A stretch of DNA of 64,000 nt from SIG452 sp045631485. Its GTDB lineage: Bacteria; Bacillota; Clostridia; UMGS1840. Below the pieces are notes generated by a model. That model made no database searches. It was not told the DNA's origin and saw nothing but the letters and a program-made list of their open reading frames with translations. The DNA lies in assembly GCA_045631485.1 (NCBI GenBank), contig JAZQUU010000039.1:1-64000 (forward strand), written 5' to 3'. Numbering within the stretch: position 1 is the first letter of the stretch; the number at the start of each line of letters is the position of its first letter. The translations under genes and the position numbers were made by a program. Positions 9,263 through 17,847 of this stretch are shown here, piece after piece.

Positions 9263-10162
9263 CTACAATCCTTTTTGTTCGAAATAAGCTTTGCATTTTG
9301 CAATGTCTTTTTCGATTTGTTTTTTCAAAGTGTTTATCGAAGTGAATTTTCGCTCTTTTCTAATGTATTTTAAGAAACTGATTTTCATACGTCTTCCGTA
9401 AATATCACCGGAAAAATCCAGGATAAAAGTTTCTGCGGTGGGGTGCTTTTTAGGTAGGGTGGGTGCATAACCGATATTGGTAATTGAAGGGAATTTTTCC
9501 CCGTCAATTATGGTGGTAGTGATATAAACACCAAAGGGAAGAGGAACGCTGTTTTTCGGCATTGTAAAATTAGCTGTGGGCACATTTAACAAAGAATGAC
9601 CTGCAGAATATCCTTTTTTTACGGTGCCTGTCAGGGAAAAAGGATGAAACATCACACGGTTTGCCAAAGTGATTTTCCCTTCGGAGAGCCATTTTCGAAT
9701 CAGTGTGGAGGAAAGACGATTTGTTTTTGCTTTTGCCATAGTGATTTCGATTACCGAAAATCCATATTGTTTCCCTAATTCCCTCAGAGTGGAAACATCT
9801 CCGCTTTGATTCTTTCCAAAGCGAAAATTTTCGCCGATAATCACATATTTGGCATGAAAACGCTGTTTTAAAAAATGATTTGCAAATTCGTCGCAGTTAA
9901 GGTGCTTGATTTCTTTTAAAAAATCCAGATTGGCAAAATAATCAATTTTTAAAAGGGATAAACTTTCTTTCAGTTCGGACCCCGAAAAAATGGTTTGAGC
10001 TCCTTTTGTGTTACAATTAAAACTGCAAACCAAACTTTTTAAATTGTATTTTTCGGCAATTTTTTTCGTTTTTTGAATCAGTTTCAAATGACCTTTATGC
10101 AAGCCGTCAAAATTACCGATAGTGACCACAGTTTCTTTTGTGGTTTGCTTGATAGTTTTCAT
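9263..10162 (-). CDS. ribF: Bifunctional riboflavin kinase / FAD synthetase
   Basis: A 299-residue enzyme converting riboflavin to FMN and FAD. The N-terminal nucleotidyltransferase domain contains VTIGNFDGLHKGH (HxGH-type motif) and the FRFGKNQSGD loop. The C-terminal flavokinase domain contains the PTANF motif after GHSLLNVP, then PFGVY. Its ATG overlaps the truB stop by one base, so the pair is translationally coupled. truB-ribF order after rbfA is the standard Firmicutes arrangement. Confidence 0.96.
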   Translation of the reverse strand: MKTIKQTTKETVVTIGNFDGLHKGHLKLIQKTKKIAEKYNLKSLVCSFNCNTKGAQTIFSGSELKESLSLLKIDYFANLDFLKEIKHLNCDEFANHFLKQRFHAKYVIIGENFRFGKNQSGDVSTLRELGKQYGFSVIEITMAKAKTNRLSSTLIRKWLSEGKITLANRVMFHPFSLTGTVKKGYSAGHSLLNVPTANFTMPKNSVPLPFGVYITTTIIDGEKFPSITNIGYAPTLPKKHPTAETFILDFSGDIYGRRMKISFLKYIRKERKFTSINTLKKQIEKDIAKCKAYFEQKGL

Positions 10163-11067
10163 TATCTGTTTTCTCCGTTGGAAAAAAATGTGGTTTTCAG
10201 TTTCAGAAATTTGTTTTCGTAAATTTCCATGATTGCAAAGAAAATTCCGTCTTCCGTGTAAACGCGAAAGCGTTTCCCGTTTTCAGTTTCGTGGGACAAT
10301 CCCAAACGCTTTAAATCCACCATAATTCCGTTTTTGATGAGACGTTCATAATGAGCGTTTGCAACATATTTTGGATAGTTTAAAAATGCAGTATCAACAG
10401 GATGAAGCAGGGGAGTGATATCATTCATTTCTTCTAATTCTTCTAAAGTATAAGCTTTGGAAGACTCCAAAGAGAACTGTCCTGATTTCACTCTTTTTAA
10501 TTCTGTCATGATGGCGCCGTAGTTCAGCTTTTTTCCGATATCATCGATTAAGGAACGAATATAAGTTCCCTTGGAACATTCCACATAAAAGGTGATGGTA
10601 TTATCTTCTATGGAGTGTATGTCTAATTTAAAAATAGAAACAAGAACAGCTTTTCTTTCTATCGTTTCACCTTTTCTTGCCAGTTCATACAATTTTTTTC
10701 CGTCAATTTTTTTTGCGGAATACATCGGAGGGGTTTGCTCATATTCACCAATAAAAGAAGAAAATACGGTTCTGATTTCATCTTCGGCGATTGCTTTTTC
10801 TGGAAGCTTTGTTACCTCGCCGGTGCTGTCTAATGTATCAGAAACAAAGCCTAATTTCATTGTTGCGAGATAGGCTTTGTTTCCGTTTGTGATATAATCT
10901 GCGGCTTTGGTTGCGTTACCGATGCACACAACCATTAAACCTGTTGCCATTGGGTCCAACGTTCCTGTGTGACCAACTTTTTTTGTTTTTGCGATTCGTC
11001 TCACACGATAAATCACATCGTGAGATGTGGGACCCTTTGGCTTATTGATGAGTAGATAACCATTCAT
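10162..11067 (-). CDS. truB: tRNA pseudouridine(55) synthase
   Basis: A 301-residue enzyme isomerising U55 in the T-loop of tRNAs. It begins GYLLINKPKGPTSHDVI and carries the catalytic motif GHTGTLDPMATGLM, with the nucleophilic Asp. The conserved CSKGTYIRSL segment follows, then a PUA-like C-terminal region. The start overlaps the end of the DHH phosphoesterase gene by 26 bp. Confidence 0.97.
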   Translation of the reverse strand: MNGYLLINKPKGPTSHDVIYRVRRIAKTKKVGHTGTLDPMATGLMVVCIGNATKAADYITNGNKAYLATMKLGFVSDTLDSTGEVTKLPEKAIAEDEIRTVFSSFIGEYEQTPPMYSAKKIDGKKLYELARKGETIERKAVLVSIFKLDIHSIEDNTITFYVECSKGTYIRSLIDDIGKKLNYGAIMTELKRVKSGQFSLESSKAYTLEELEEMNDITPLLHPVDTAFLNYPKYVANAHYERLIKNGIMVDLKRLGLSHETENGKRFRVYTEDGIFFAIMEIYENKFLKLKTTFFSNGENR

Positions 11068-11989
11068 GTATTTTTTCCTTAATTTCCCCGTAGGAAAGAT
11101 TCGTTTTAAAGCCTGCAGCTCTCATATGTCCGCCACCGCCGAAAATACCTGCTAATTCGTTGGCGTTGTATTTGTCATTGGAACGAACGCTTCCTTTGAT
11201 AAATCCTTTTTCGCGCTCGGTTAACAGTACTGCGCACTCAACTCCTGAAATGTTTCTGAGGGCGGCAGATAATCCTTCGGTATCTTCTACCGTTGCATTT
11301 AGAGAGGTGTAAGTATCGTAATTGGTAAATCCAATTACGGCGCAATATTCTTTATAATATTCCAAGTTTTCAAACAAATGAGCGTATAACTTACTGTAAG
11401 TTAAGGATTTTTCCTGAAAACTGATTCTTGCAATTGCGGTTTTGTCAAAATCATATTCTAATAAATCGGCAGCAATTTGATGGGTTTTCTTTGTTGTGTT
11501 CTGGAATAAAAATCCACCGGTATCCGTTAAGATGCCTGTGTAAATTGCCGCTGCAAGATGTTCATCGAAAGGAATATCCCAGGCTTTCATCAAATCGTAC
11601 ATAATTTCCGCAGTAGCTGCAGCATCAGGATTCACGATATTGATATCTCCATCCAAAGGATTGGAAATGTGATGATCCACAAAGCAAAGGGTTTTCGGCA
11701 TCGGATAGGACACACCAGTTCTGCTTCTGTCTGCACAGTCTGCCAAAATCACCAAATCATAGACTTCATCGGTGGATTCTTTTACCGTAAAATATTCTTT
11801 TAAGTGCGGAAAGCGGGAAGGGCAGAGTTCTTCCAAAAAGCAATCTGCCGCTTTTCCCATTTTAGAAAGGATTTGTTTGAATGCTGCAACCGAGCCCAAT
11901 GCATCTCCGTCGGGAGAGGAATGAGTTAAAATTAAAATTCGGTTGCTTTTATTGATAGCATCTTTTAATAAAGCAATATTATTCTTCAT
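11042..11989 (-). CDS. nrnA: DHH/DHHA1 phosphoesterase (NrnA-like oligoribonuclease / pAp phosphatase)
   Basis: A 315-residue two-domain phosphoesterase. The N-terminal DHH domain shows HSSPDGDALGS, the metal Asp in LADCAD, and VDHHIS. The C-terminal DHHA1 domain ends with GGGGHMRAAGF. NrnA degrades 2-5 nt RNA fragments and dephosphorylates pAp; some relatives hydrolyse cyclic-dinucleotide products instead. The position between rbfA and truB is conserved in Firmicutes. It overlaps rbfA by 11 bp. Confidence 0.9.
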   Translation of the reverse strand: MKNNIALLKDAINKSNRILILTHSSPDGDALGSVAAFKQILSKMGKAADCFLEELCPSRFPHLKEYFTVKESTDEVYDLVILADCADRSRTGVSYPMPKTLCFVDHHISNPLDGDINIVNPDAAATAEIMYDLMKAWDIPFDEHLAAAIYTGILTDTGGFLFQNTTKKTHQIAADLLEYDFDKTAIARISFQEKSLTYSKLYAHLFENLEYYKEYCAVIGFTNYDTYTSLNATVEDTEGLSAALRNISGVECAVLLTEREKGFIKGSVRSNDKYNANELAGIFGGGGHMRAAGFKTNLSYGEIKEKIHEWLSTHQ

Positions 11990-12329
11990 GATATTCCAAA
12001 CTTTCCATCATTTTTAAAATTCTGTTACCTTCTTCTAAAGAGTTATCAATTTCAAAGATGAATTCGGGCGTTACCCGTAAGGAAAGGGCAGAGGCAATTT
12101 CTTTTCTGATAAAGCCTTTTGCACTGTTTAATCCTTTTAACACATCTTTTTTTAAGGATTCATCTCCGAAGACACTGATATAAACCTTACAGAATTTTAA
12201 ATCTTTGGTGACATTGGTTTTTAAAACGCTTACCATTCCATTGATTCTGGGGTCTTTTAACTGACGCAGAACCGCAGTTAATTCACGTTTTACTTCTTCA
12301 TTCACACGTTGTTCTCTGTGACCTGCCAT
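11979..12329 (-). CDS. rbfA: 30S ribosome-binding factor A
   Basis: A 116-residue KH-type protein needed for 16S rRNA 5'-end processing and cold growth. It shows the family sequence NEEVKRELTAVLRQLKDPR and the RVTPEFIFEID segment. Length is normal. It follows infB by 15 bp and overlaps nrnA at its end. Confidence 0.96.
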   Translation of the reverse strand: MAGHREQRVNEEVKRELTAVLRQLKDPRINGMVSVLKTNVTKDLKFCKVYISVFGDESLKKDVLKGLNSAKGFIRKEIASALSLRVTPEFIFEIDNSLEEGNRILKMMESLEYHEE

Positions 12330-12344
12330 GATACACCTCCGAAA

Positions 12345-14615
12345 TTACTGTTTAATTTCTTCCATCACGAAGCATTCGATAACGTCGCCTTCTTTTAAGT
12401 CGTTATATCTGTCAAAGCCCATACCGCATTCATAACCGCTGGCAACTTCTTTTGCATCGTCTTTGAAACGTTTTAAGGAGTTTAAGGCACCCTCATAAAT
12501 AACCACACCGTCACGAACAATACGAACTTCGGAGTTTCTTACGATTTTACCGTCTTGTACATAACAACCTGCAATGGTACCTACGCCGCTGACTTTAAAG
12601 GTGTTACGGATTTCTGCATGGCCCAGGATGTTTTCTCTGAATTTGGGTGCAAGCATACCTTTCATAGCAGCTTCCACTTCTTCAATTGCCTGGTAAATAA
12701 CACGATATAAACGAATATCAACATCATTTGCTTTTGCGGATTCCATAGTTTTATTATCGGGACGAACATTAAATCCGACAATCAACGCGTTGGATGCGGA
12801 TGCTAATAAAATATCGGATTCGGTAACGGTACCAACACCGCCGTGGATTACTTTTACTCGTACTTCTTCATTGGACAGTTTTTCCAAAGAAGCGGTAACC
12901 GCTTCCACAGAACCTTGAACATCTGCTTTCACAATCAGATTCAGATCTTTGATTTCGCCTTCGGCAATCTGAGAGAACAGATTATCTAAAGTGATGGTTT
13001 TTCTTGCATTAAAGATTGCTTCTTTTTCGTTGAATTTTCTGTCTTCAACCAACTGTCTTGCTTTCTTTTCGTCGTTAACAACTTTAAATACATCCCCAGC
13101 AGTAGGTGCTTCGCTTAAACCGAGAATTTCCACAGGAACAGAAGGTCCTGCTACACGAACAGCTTTTCCCTGATAGTCATTCATTGCTCTTACTTTACCA
13201 ACACTAGTGCCTGCAACAACAATGTCACCTGCATGTAAGGTGCCATTCTGTACCAATACGGTTGCAACGGGACCTCTGCCTTTGTCCAGTTTTGCTTCGA
13301 TAACAATACCGCTTGCAGCTTTATCGGGATTTGCTTTTAACTCTTTTAATTCCGCAATCAACAGAACAGTTTCCAAGAGCTTATCAATATTCATTCTGGT
13401 TTTTGCAGAAACGGGCACACAAATGGTGTCGCCACCCCATTCTTCGGGAACCAGACCGTATTCGGTTAATTCCTGACGGATTTTATCGGGATTTGCGGTT
13501 TCTTTATCCATTTTGTTGATTGCAACAACGATGGAAATATCTGCCGCTTTTGCATGGTTGATAGCTTCCACGGTTTGAGGCATAATACCGTCGTCCGCTG
13601 CAACAACCAAAATTGCGATATCGGTTGCTTTGGCGCCTCTGGCACGCATTGCGGTAAATGCTTCGTGACCGGGGGTATCTAAGAAGGTTAAATCGTTGTC
13701 ACCGATTTTTACTTTGTATGCACCGATATGCTGAGTGATACCGCCTGCTTCGGTTGCAGTAACATCGGTATTACGGATGGTATCAAGCAAGGAAGTTTTA
13801 CCGTGGTCAACATGGCCCATAACAACCACAACGGGCGGTCTGGGTTTTAAATCTTCCGGACGGTCTTCTGCTTCTTGGAATAATTCTTCTTCTAAAGTTA
13901 CGGTAACAATTTTTTCAACCTGTGCACCAAATTCTTCTGCGATTAAATAAGCAGTATCGTAGTCAATAATCTGAGAGAGGGAAGCCATCACGCCGAATCC
14001 CATCAATTTTTTAATAACTTCGGTACCGGTTTTCTTTAAGCGTTCTGCCAATTCGCCAACAGAAATTTCATCCGGGATTTTTACCTTTAAGATTTCGGGT
14101 TTAATTACAACAGGCTGCTTCTTTTCCTGATTGTTTTTATTAAACTTATTATTCTGACGGTCAAACTTCTGGTTTTTACCGCCTTTTTTGATTTTCTGTT
14201 TGGATGTGCTTTCGGTGGCGTAAATATCGGTGCCCTGCATCATCTGCTCGATTTTGGAGTCATCCAGACGGGATTCATCGATGGTGTTCTGACGGGTATC
14301 GATATGACGAACTTTCTTTTCAATGGGTTTTTCGATTACTTCAATGATGTCCTGTTCGTTTTTCTTTTCTTCATCAACGGATTTTTCGTCTTTTTCGGGT
14401 TTAGTTTCTGCTTTTTTCTCAACGGCATACATAGAAAAATCTTCAACCTGATGAGAGAAAATGATTGCATCCAGCACTAAATCCAGCTCTTTTTCATCCA
14501 AAGAGCTGCTTGCGCTGTTTTTTCCTTCAATTCCGAGATTTTTGATCATTTCCATGATCTGTTTATTTGGCAAATTAAATTCTTTTGCCAGTTCAGATAT
14601 TTTCTTTTTCTTCAA
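12345..14615 (-). CDS. infB: Translation initiation factor IF-2
   Basis: A 756-residue GTPase that places fMet-tRNA on the 30S subunit. It has an N-terminal IF2_N domain (ISELAKEFNLPNKQIMEMI), a charged low-complexity linker, then a GTPase domain with GHVDHGKTS (about residues 265-273), DTPGHEAF and NKMD, followed by the beta-barrel and C-terminal initiator-tRNA-binding domains. The start codon is TTG 14615, with GAGGTGAG about 6 bp upstream, and it overlaps the end of the L7Ae-family gene by 23 bp. The linker is shorter than in many IF-2 proteins. Confidence 0.98.
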   Translation of the reverse strand: MKKKKISELAKEFNLPNKQIMEMIKNLGIEGKNSASSSLDEKELDLVLDAIIFSHQVEDFSMYAVEKKAETKPEKDEKSVDEEKKNEQDIIEVIEKPIEKKVRHIDTRQNTIDESRLDDSKIEQMMQGTDIYATESTSKQKIKKGGKNQKFDRQNNKFNKNNQEKKQPVVIKPEILKVKIPDEISVGELAERLKKTGTEVIKKLMGFGVMASLSQIIDYDTAYLIAEEFGAQVEKIVTVTLEEELFQEAEDRPEDLKPRPPVVVVMGHVDHGKTSLLDTIRNTDVTATEAGGITQHIGAYKVKIGDNDLTFLDTPGHEAFTAMRARGAKATDIAILVVAADDGIMPQTVEAINHAKAADISIVVAINKMDKETANPDKIRQELTEYGLVPEEWGGDTICVPVSAKTRMNIDKLLETVLLIAELKELKANPDKAASGIVIEAKLDKGRGPVATVLVQNGTLHAGDIVVAGTSVGKVRAMNDYQGKAVRVAGPSVPVEILGLSEAPTAGDVFKVVNDEKKARQLVEDRKFNEKEAIFNARKTITLDNLFSQIAEGEIKDLNLIVKADVQGSVEAVTASLEKLSNEEVRVKVIHGGVGTVTESDILLASASNALIVGFNVRPDNKTMESAKANDVDIRLYRVIYQAIEEVEAAMKGMLAPKFRENILGHAEIRNTFKVSGVGTIAGCYVQDGKIVRNSEVRIVRDGVVIYEGALNSLKRFKDDAKEVASGYECGMGFDRYNDLKEGDVIECFVMEEIKQ

Positions 14616-14913
14616 ATGAACTCACCTCTAAAATTCCTTTTTTAAAATTCTCATCGTTAACTGATAACACTCCGGTAGGTTTTGTTCCGATTGCATAACC
14701 GATTTCCTCCATAGAGCAGGGAACAGTCAACACTTTGATGTTTTTGATGGATTCCATCAAATGACGTTTGGATTTTTCGTGAAAATCCGACGCAAATATA
14801 ATAAGCTTACTGCGGGATTTTTTTATTTCATTCCCAACTGCGGTCTGACCATAGGTCAAAGCGCCTGCTCGTCTTGCCAAACCAAAGAATCGTAATAGCT
14901 TTTGTTTCATCAA
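14593..14913 (-). CDS. ylxQ: L7Ae/L30e-family RNA-binding protein (YlxQ)
   Basis: A 106-residue protein of the ribosomal L7Ae/L30e/Gadd45 fold, with the signature FGLARRAGALTYGQTAV and the downstream KLIIFASDFHEKSK strand-helix. YlxQ-type proteins bind kink-turn RNA and are encoded between nusA and infB in Firmicutes, as here. It overlaps ylxR by 4 bp and infB by 23 bp, so translation of the three is coupled. Confidence 0.92.
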   Translation of the reverse strand: MMKQKLLRFFGLARRAGALTYGQTAVGNEIKKSRSKLIIFASDFHEKSKRHLMESIKNIKVLTVPCSMEEIGYAIGTKPTGVLSVNDENFKKGILEVSSFEEKENI

Positions 14914-15173
14914 ACGGATTCCTCCAACAGATTCTTTAATGCATCATAACACTCATCCGACACTTTTGTTTTAAAAGCCTGATGCAATGATTTCTTTACA
15001 ATCGCATGTTTGATGCATTCCGGGTTCTTGCACAGATATGCACCTCGTCCGTCGGCAGTATTGGTTGTGTCCGGTTGAAAATTACCGTCGGGCATCCGTG
15101 TGATTCTTACCATTTGATTTTTAGGTTGAATCTTGCGGCAGGCAATGCATTTTCTGTGGGGAATGTATTTCAT
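14910..15173 (-). CDS. ylxR: YlxR/RnpM family protein (DUF448)
   Basis: An 87-residue basic protein with the family motif RKCIACRKIQPKNQMVRI and the GRGAYLCKNPECI segment, which gives four cysteines in a compact fold. The family binds RNA; in B. subtilis it modulates RNase P (RnpM). It lies between nusA and ylxQ in the conserved nusA operon order, 12 bp after nusA. Confidence 0.94.
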   Translation of the reverse strand: MKYIPHRKCIACRKIQPKNQMVRITRMPDGNFQPDTTNTADGRGAYLCKNPECIKHAIVKKSLHQAFKTKVSDECYDALKNLLEESV

Positions 15174-15185
15174 CTTAAAAACTCC

Positions 15186-16208
15186 TTAGATTGCTTTGAT
15201 ATCAACTTTATAACCGGTTAATTTTGCTGCCAGTCTTGCATTCTGACCTTCTTTGCCGATAGCCAGGGATAACTGGTCTCTTTCAACGGTTACATTGCAG
15301 ATTCTTTCTTCCTGATTTACGGTGCAGCTAACGATTTCAGCAGGAGAGAGCGCTTCTTTTACAAACAGTTCGGGATCTTCATCATATTTTACAATATCAA
15401 TTTTTTCACCTTTTAATTCTGCCAAAATGTTTTCAACACGCATTCCTTTAGGGCCGATACAAGAACCGATACAATCAACATTTTCATCGTTGGAATATAC
15501 TGCAATTTTGGTTCTTGCGCCTGCTTCACGCGCAATGGACTTAATCTGAACAACACCGGTTGCAATTTCGGGAACTTCCTGTTCAAACAAGCATCTTACC
15601 AGCATGGGATGAGAACGGGAAATCACAATCTGAGGTGCTTTACCGATAATTTTTACCTGCACCACATAAATTTTGATTTTGTCACCGTGTTTATAGGTTT
15701 CTCCGGGAATCTGTTCCTGGGGAGCAAGTACAGCCTCGGTTCTACCGATGGAAACCATAACGTTTCCTTTTTCAATTCTTTCCACAGTACCGGTTACCAA
15801 GCTTCCGGTTTTTTCGGTGAATTCGGAAACCATCATACCGCGTTCTACTTCTCTGATTTTTTGCACAACAATGCCTTTTGCATTCTGTGCAGCGATTCTG
15901 CCGAAGGTTTTGGGAGTAACGTTTACGTTCACTTCATCACCGATTGCAACTGCTTTGGAAATCTTTTTCGCAGCTTTGAAATCAATTTCAACTTCGGGAT
16001 CGGTTACTTCTTCTACAACGGTTTTTCTTAAGTAAACAGCTGCATCACCGGTTTCACGGGATACGGTTGCGATTACTTCCGCAACAGGATTGTAGTCCTT
16101 TTTGTATGCGGTAACCAATGCGTTTTCCATGGCTTCAATTAAGATTTCTTTCTCAATGCCTTTTTCTTTTTCCAAAAGGTCGAGAGCCAATAAAAATTCC
16201 TTGTTCAT
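15186..16208 (-). CDS. nusA: Transcription termination/antitermination protein NusA
   Basis: A 340-residue RNA polymerase cofactor controlling pausing and termination. It starts with the classical NKEFLLALDLLEKEKGI, followed by an S1 domain (TGSLVTGTVERIEKGNVMVSI) and tandem KH domains (CIGPKGMRVENI; AIGKEGQNARLAAKLTGYKVDI). It lacks the C-terminal acidic repeats of proteobacterial NusA, as normal for this phylum. ATG 16208 is chosen over an in-frame TTG at 16229 because GGAGG lies about 14 bp upstream of it and overlaps the TTG. It is the second gene of the rimP operon. Confidence 0.97.
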   Translation of the reverse strand: MNKEFLLALDLLEKEKGIEKEILIEAMENALVTAYKKDYNPVAEVIATVSRETGDAAVYLRKTVVEEVTDPEVEIDFKAAKKISKAVAIGDEVNVNVTPKTFGRIAAQNAKGIVVQKIREVERGMMVSEFTEKTGSLVTGTVERIEKGNVMVSIGRTEAVLAPQEQIPGETYKHGDKIKIYVVQVKIIGKAPQIVISRSHPMLVRCLFEQEVPEIATGVVQIKSIAREAGARTKIAVYSNDENVDCIGSCIGPKGMRVENILAELKGEKIDIVKYDEDPELFVKEALSPAEIVSCTVNQEERICNVTVERDQLSLAIGKEGQNARLAAKLTGYKVDIKAI

Positions 16209-16256
16209 AATTTTGTTTTCTACCTCCAAAATATATCAGTTAAATTTTAATACGGA

Positions 16257-16739
16257 TTAGGATTTTGCTTTGAGCACTTCGTTGATGTCAAAATATAATT
16301 TTGCAGATGCTATTTTATCCTTGGGAAGAGTAAGGGGGATTTCGTTTTCCATAATAGTAATCTGGTTTTCACTATATGTTTGTAAAATTCCCACTAAGGA
16401 TTTCTTTCCGTCCATGGGAGCATACAGTGAAACTTCAATCTGTTTTCCCATTACCTTTTCATAGTGCCATGCTTTGGTAAGTTTTCTTTCCGCACCGGGA
16501 GAAGAAACTTCCAACTGGTATGCTGTGGCAATGATATCTTCATCGTCCAGTTTTTTTGAAATCAGTCGTGACACAGTTTCACATTCATCAATGTTGATAC
16601 CGCCGTCTTTGTCAATGAAAATCCGAAGAATTTGATTTTTTCCTTCCTTGTGAAATTCTGCGTCGTAAAGGAAACAACCGTTTTCCTCACAAAGAGGTGT
16701 TACCATCTCAATAACAGAAGTCAGAACATTCTTTGCCAT
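16257..16739 (-). CDS. rimP: Ribosome maturation factor RimP
   Basis: A 160-residue two-domain protein for 30S assembly. The motifs LRIFIDKDGGINIDECETVSR and YQLEVSSPGAERKL are diagnostic. The start is ATG 16739 with AAAGGAG 7 bp upstream; a longer frame to 16772 lacks support. It is first in the rimP-nusA-ylxR-ylxQ-infB-rbfA operon and is preceded by a leader containing a terminator-like hairpin. Confidence 0.96.
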   Translation of the reverse strand: MAKNVLTSVIEMVTPLCEENGCFLYDAEFHKEGKNQILRIFIDKDGGINIDECETVSRLISKKLDDEDIIATAYQLEVSSPGAERKLTKAWHYEKVMGKQIEVSLYAPMDGKKSLVGILQTYSENQITIMENEIPLTLPKDKIASAKLYFDINEVLKAKS

Positions 16740-16783
16740 AACAATCTCCTTTGTATGCTTTTTTTTAAGCAATATTTAAAAAC

Positions 16784-16808
16784 AAAAGAGTGGGAAACCC
16801 ACTCTTTT
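16784..16808 (-). terminator. Terminator-like hairpin in the rimP-nusA leader (possible attenuator)
   Basis: Perfect 11-bp arms (AAAAGAGTGGG and complement) around a 3-nt loop, followed on the minus strand by GTTTTT. It lies between the promoter at 16836-16864 and the rimP start, so it is transcribed early in the leader. The weak U-tract suggests partial termination. Control by NusA is an inference. Confidence 0.65.
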
Positions 16809-16835
16809 AACTACAAATATTACTTTACTTTATGT

Positions 16836-16864
16836 ATTATAACATTATATTATAAAAAAATCAA
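16836..16864 (-). promoter_or_regulatory. Promoter of the rimP-nusA-infB operon
   Basis: Reading the minus strand, TTGATT (16859-16864), 17 bp, TATAAT (16836-16841). Predicted transcription start is near 16829, giving a leader of about 90 nt. Confidence 0.75.
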
Positions 16865-16941
16865 GTGTTTTTGGAAATTTTTTTAATTTTTTTCTTTTTG
16901 CAAAACTTCTTATAAAATTTCAGAAAAAATCATCAGAATGC

Positions 16942-16970
16942 TAGACAAATGAAGAAAAAAATGTTATAAT
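16942..16970 (+). promoter_or_regulatory. Promoter of the thioesterase operon
   Basis: TAGACA (16942-16947), 17 bp, TATAAT (16965-16970), with an extended TGT just before the -10. It diverges from the rimP promoter. Confidence 0.75.
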
Positions 16971-17001
16971 ATTTCGAAATGAACGATATGAGGTGAAATT
17001 T

Positions 17002-17427
17002 ATGATTACATCCTCTGAAATAACGGTTCGCTATCAGGAAACTGACCAGATGGGTATTGTGCATCACTCTGTGTATCCTGTGTGGTATGAGATTGGCAGA
17101 ACCGATTTTTGCAAACAAATGGGGCTAAAGTATGCCCAAATGGAAGAAATGGGGATTATGACTCCGATTTACGAGGTCCATTCTCATTACAAAAGCCCTG
17201 CACGGTATGATGACGTATTGACTATCTATACAAAAGTAAAACGGTTGACGCCGTATCGCGTTGAATTTCAATACGAAATTTTTAAGGATAATCAAATGAT
17301 TCATTACGGAGAAACTGTTCATGTCTGGGTGGGTTGTGATGCATTTAAGCCCATGAATCTGAAAAAAGTTTTCCCGAATGTGTATAAACTGGTGGAAAGC
17401 ACAATCGAAAAAGGAGAAATAAAATGA
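17002..17427 (+). CDS. Acyl-CoA thioesterase (YbgC/4-hydroxybenzoyl-CoA thioesterase family)
   Basis: A 141-residue hot-dog-fold hydrolase. The family motif RYQETDQMGIVHHSVYPVWYEIGR contains the catalytic Asp (TDQMG) and the helix that follows. ATG 17002 has GAGGTG about 7 bp upstream; a GTG at 16993 is less likely. It hydrolyses acyl-CoA thioesters; the substrate is not evident. Its stop overlaps the next gene's ATG (ATGA), so they are coupled. Confidence 0.9.
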   Translation: MITSSEITVRYQETDQMGIVHHSVYPVWYEIGRTDFCKQMGLKYAQMEEMGIMTPIYEVHSHYKSPARYDDVLTIYTKVKRLTPYRVEFQYEIFKDNQMIHYGETVHVWVGCDAFKPMNLKKVFPNVYKLVESTIEKGEIK

Positions 17428-17807
17428 AAAAAAATTTAATTCTCGGCTTTGTTTTGATCTTATGTTGTATAACGGGATGCCAAAACAATTCTGCAAAGCC
17501 TGCTATTTCCGGAACCGTATCCATTGTGTATGATAACCGAAATATTGTTTCGGAAGAAATTATTACCACAGGCGTTACGGCAGAAGATGTGTTGTTGGAA
17601 GTTTGCCAAAAAAACAAAATTCCGTATCGTCTTAACAATCATATGTTTGATGGATTCGGTGGCTATGATTCTACCGAAACTGATGGTTGGATTTTGTATG
17701 TTAATGACCAACTTGCAGATAAAGGCGCCTATGAAATGACGATTGAAGACGGATTTAAGGTGTCTTTTGTTTATGTGAATTATAATGAGGTTTTCTTTGC
17801 TGAGTAA
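17424..17807 (+). CDS. DUF4430-domain lipoprotein
   Basis: A 127-residue lipoprotein. The signal peptide ends in the lipobox ITGC (Cys near residue 19). The mature part matches DUF4430, a transcobalamin C-domain-like fold, with GVTAEDVLLEVCQKN, DGWILYVND and the closing GFKVSFVYV strand. Related domains are found in cell-surface cobalamin- or ligand-binding proteins of Clostridia. Ligand unknown. It is coupled by a 4-bp overlap to the thioesterase. Confidence 0.82.
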   Translation: MKKNLILGFVLILCCITGCQNNSAKPAISGTVSIVYDNRNIVSEEIITTGVTAEDVLLEVCQKNKIPYRLNNHMFDGFGGYDSTETDGWILYVNDQLADKGAYEMTIEDGFKVSFVYVNYNEVFFAE

Positions 17808-17847
17808 TCACCGCGTAAGGCGAAATATATAGAAAGAGGTTTTTTAA

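Noticed and set aside
12345..16208. Numerous plus-strand frames antisense to nusA and infB
   Set aside because: They are shadow frames of the strongly conserved minus-strand genes, without SD sequences or family signatures.
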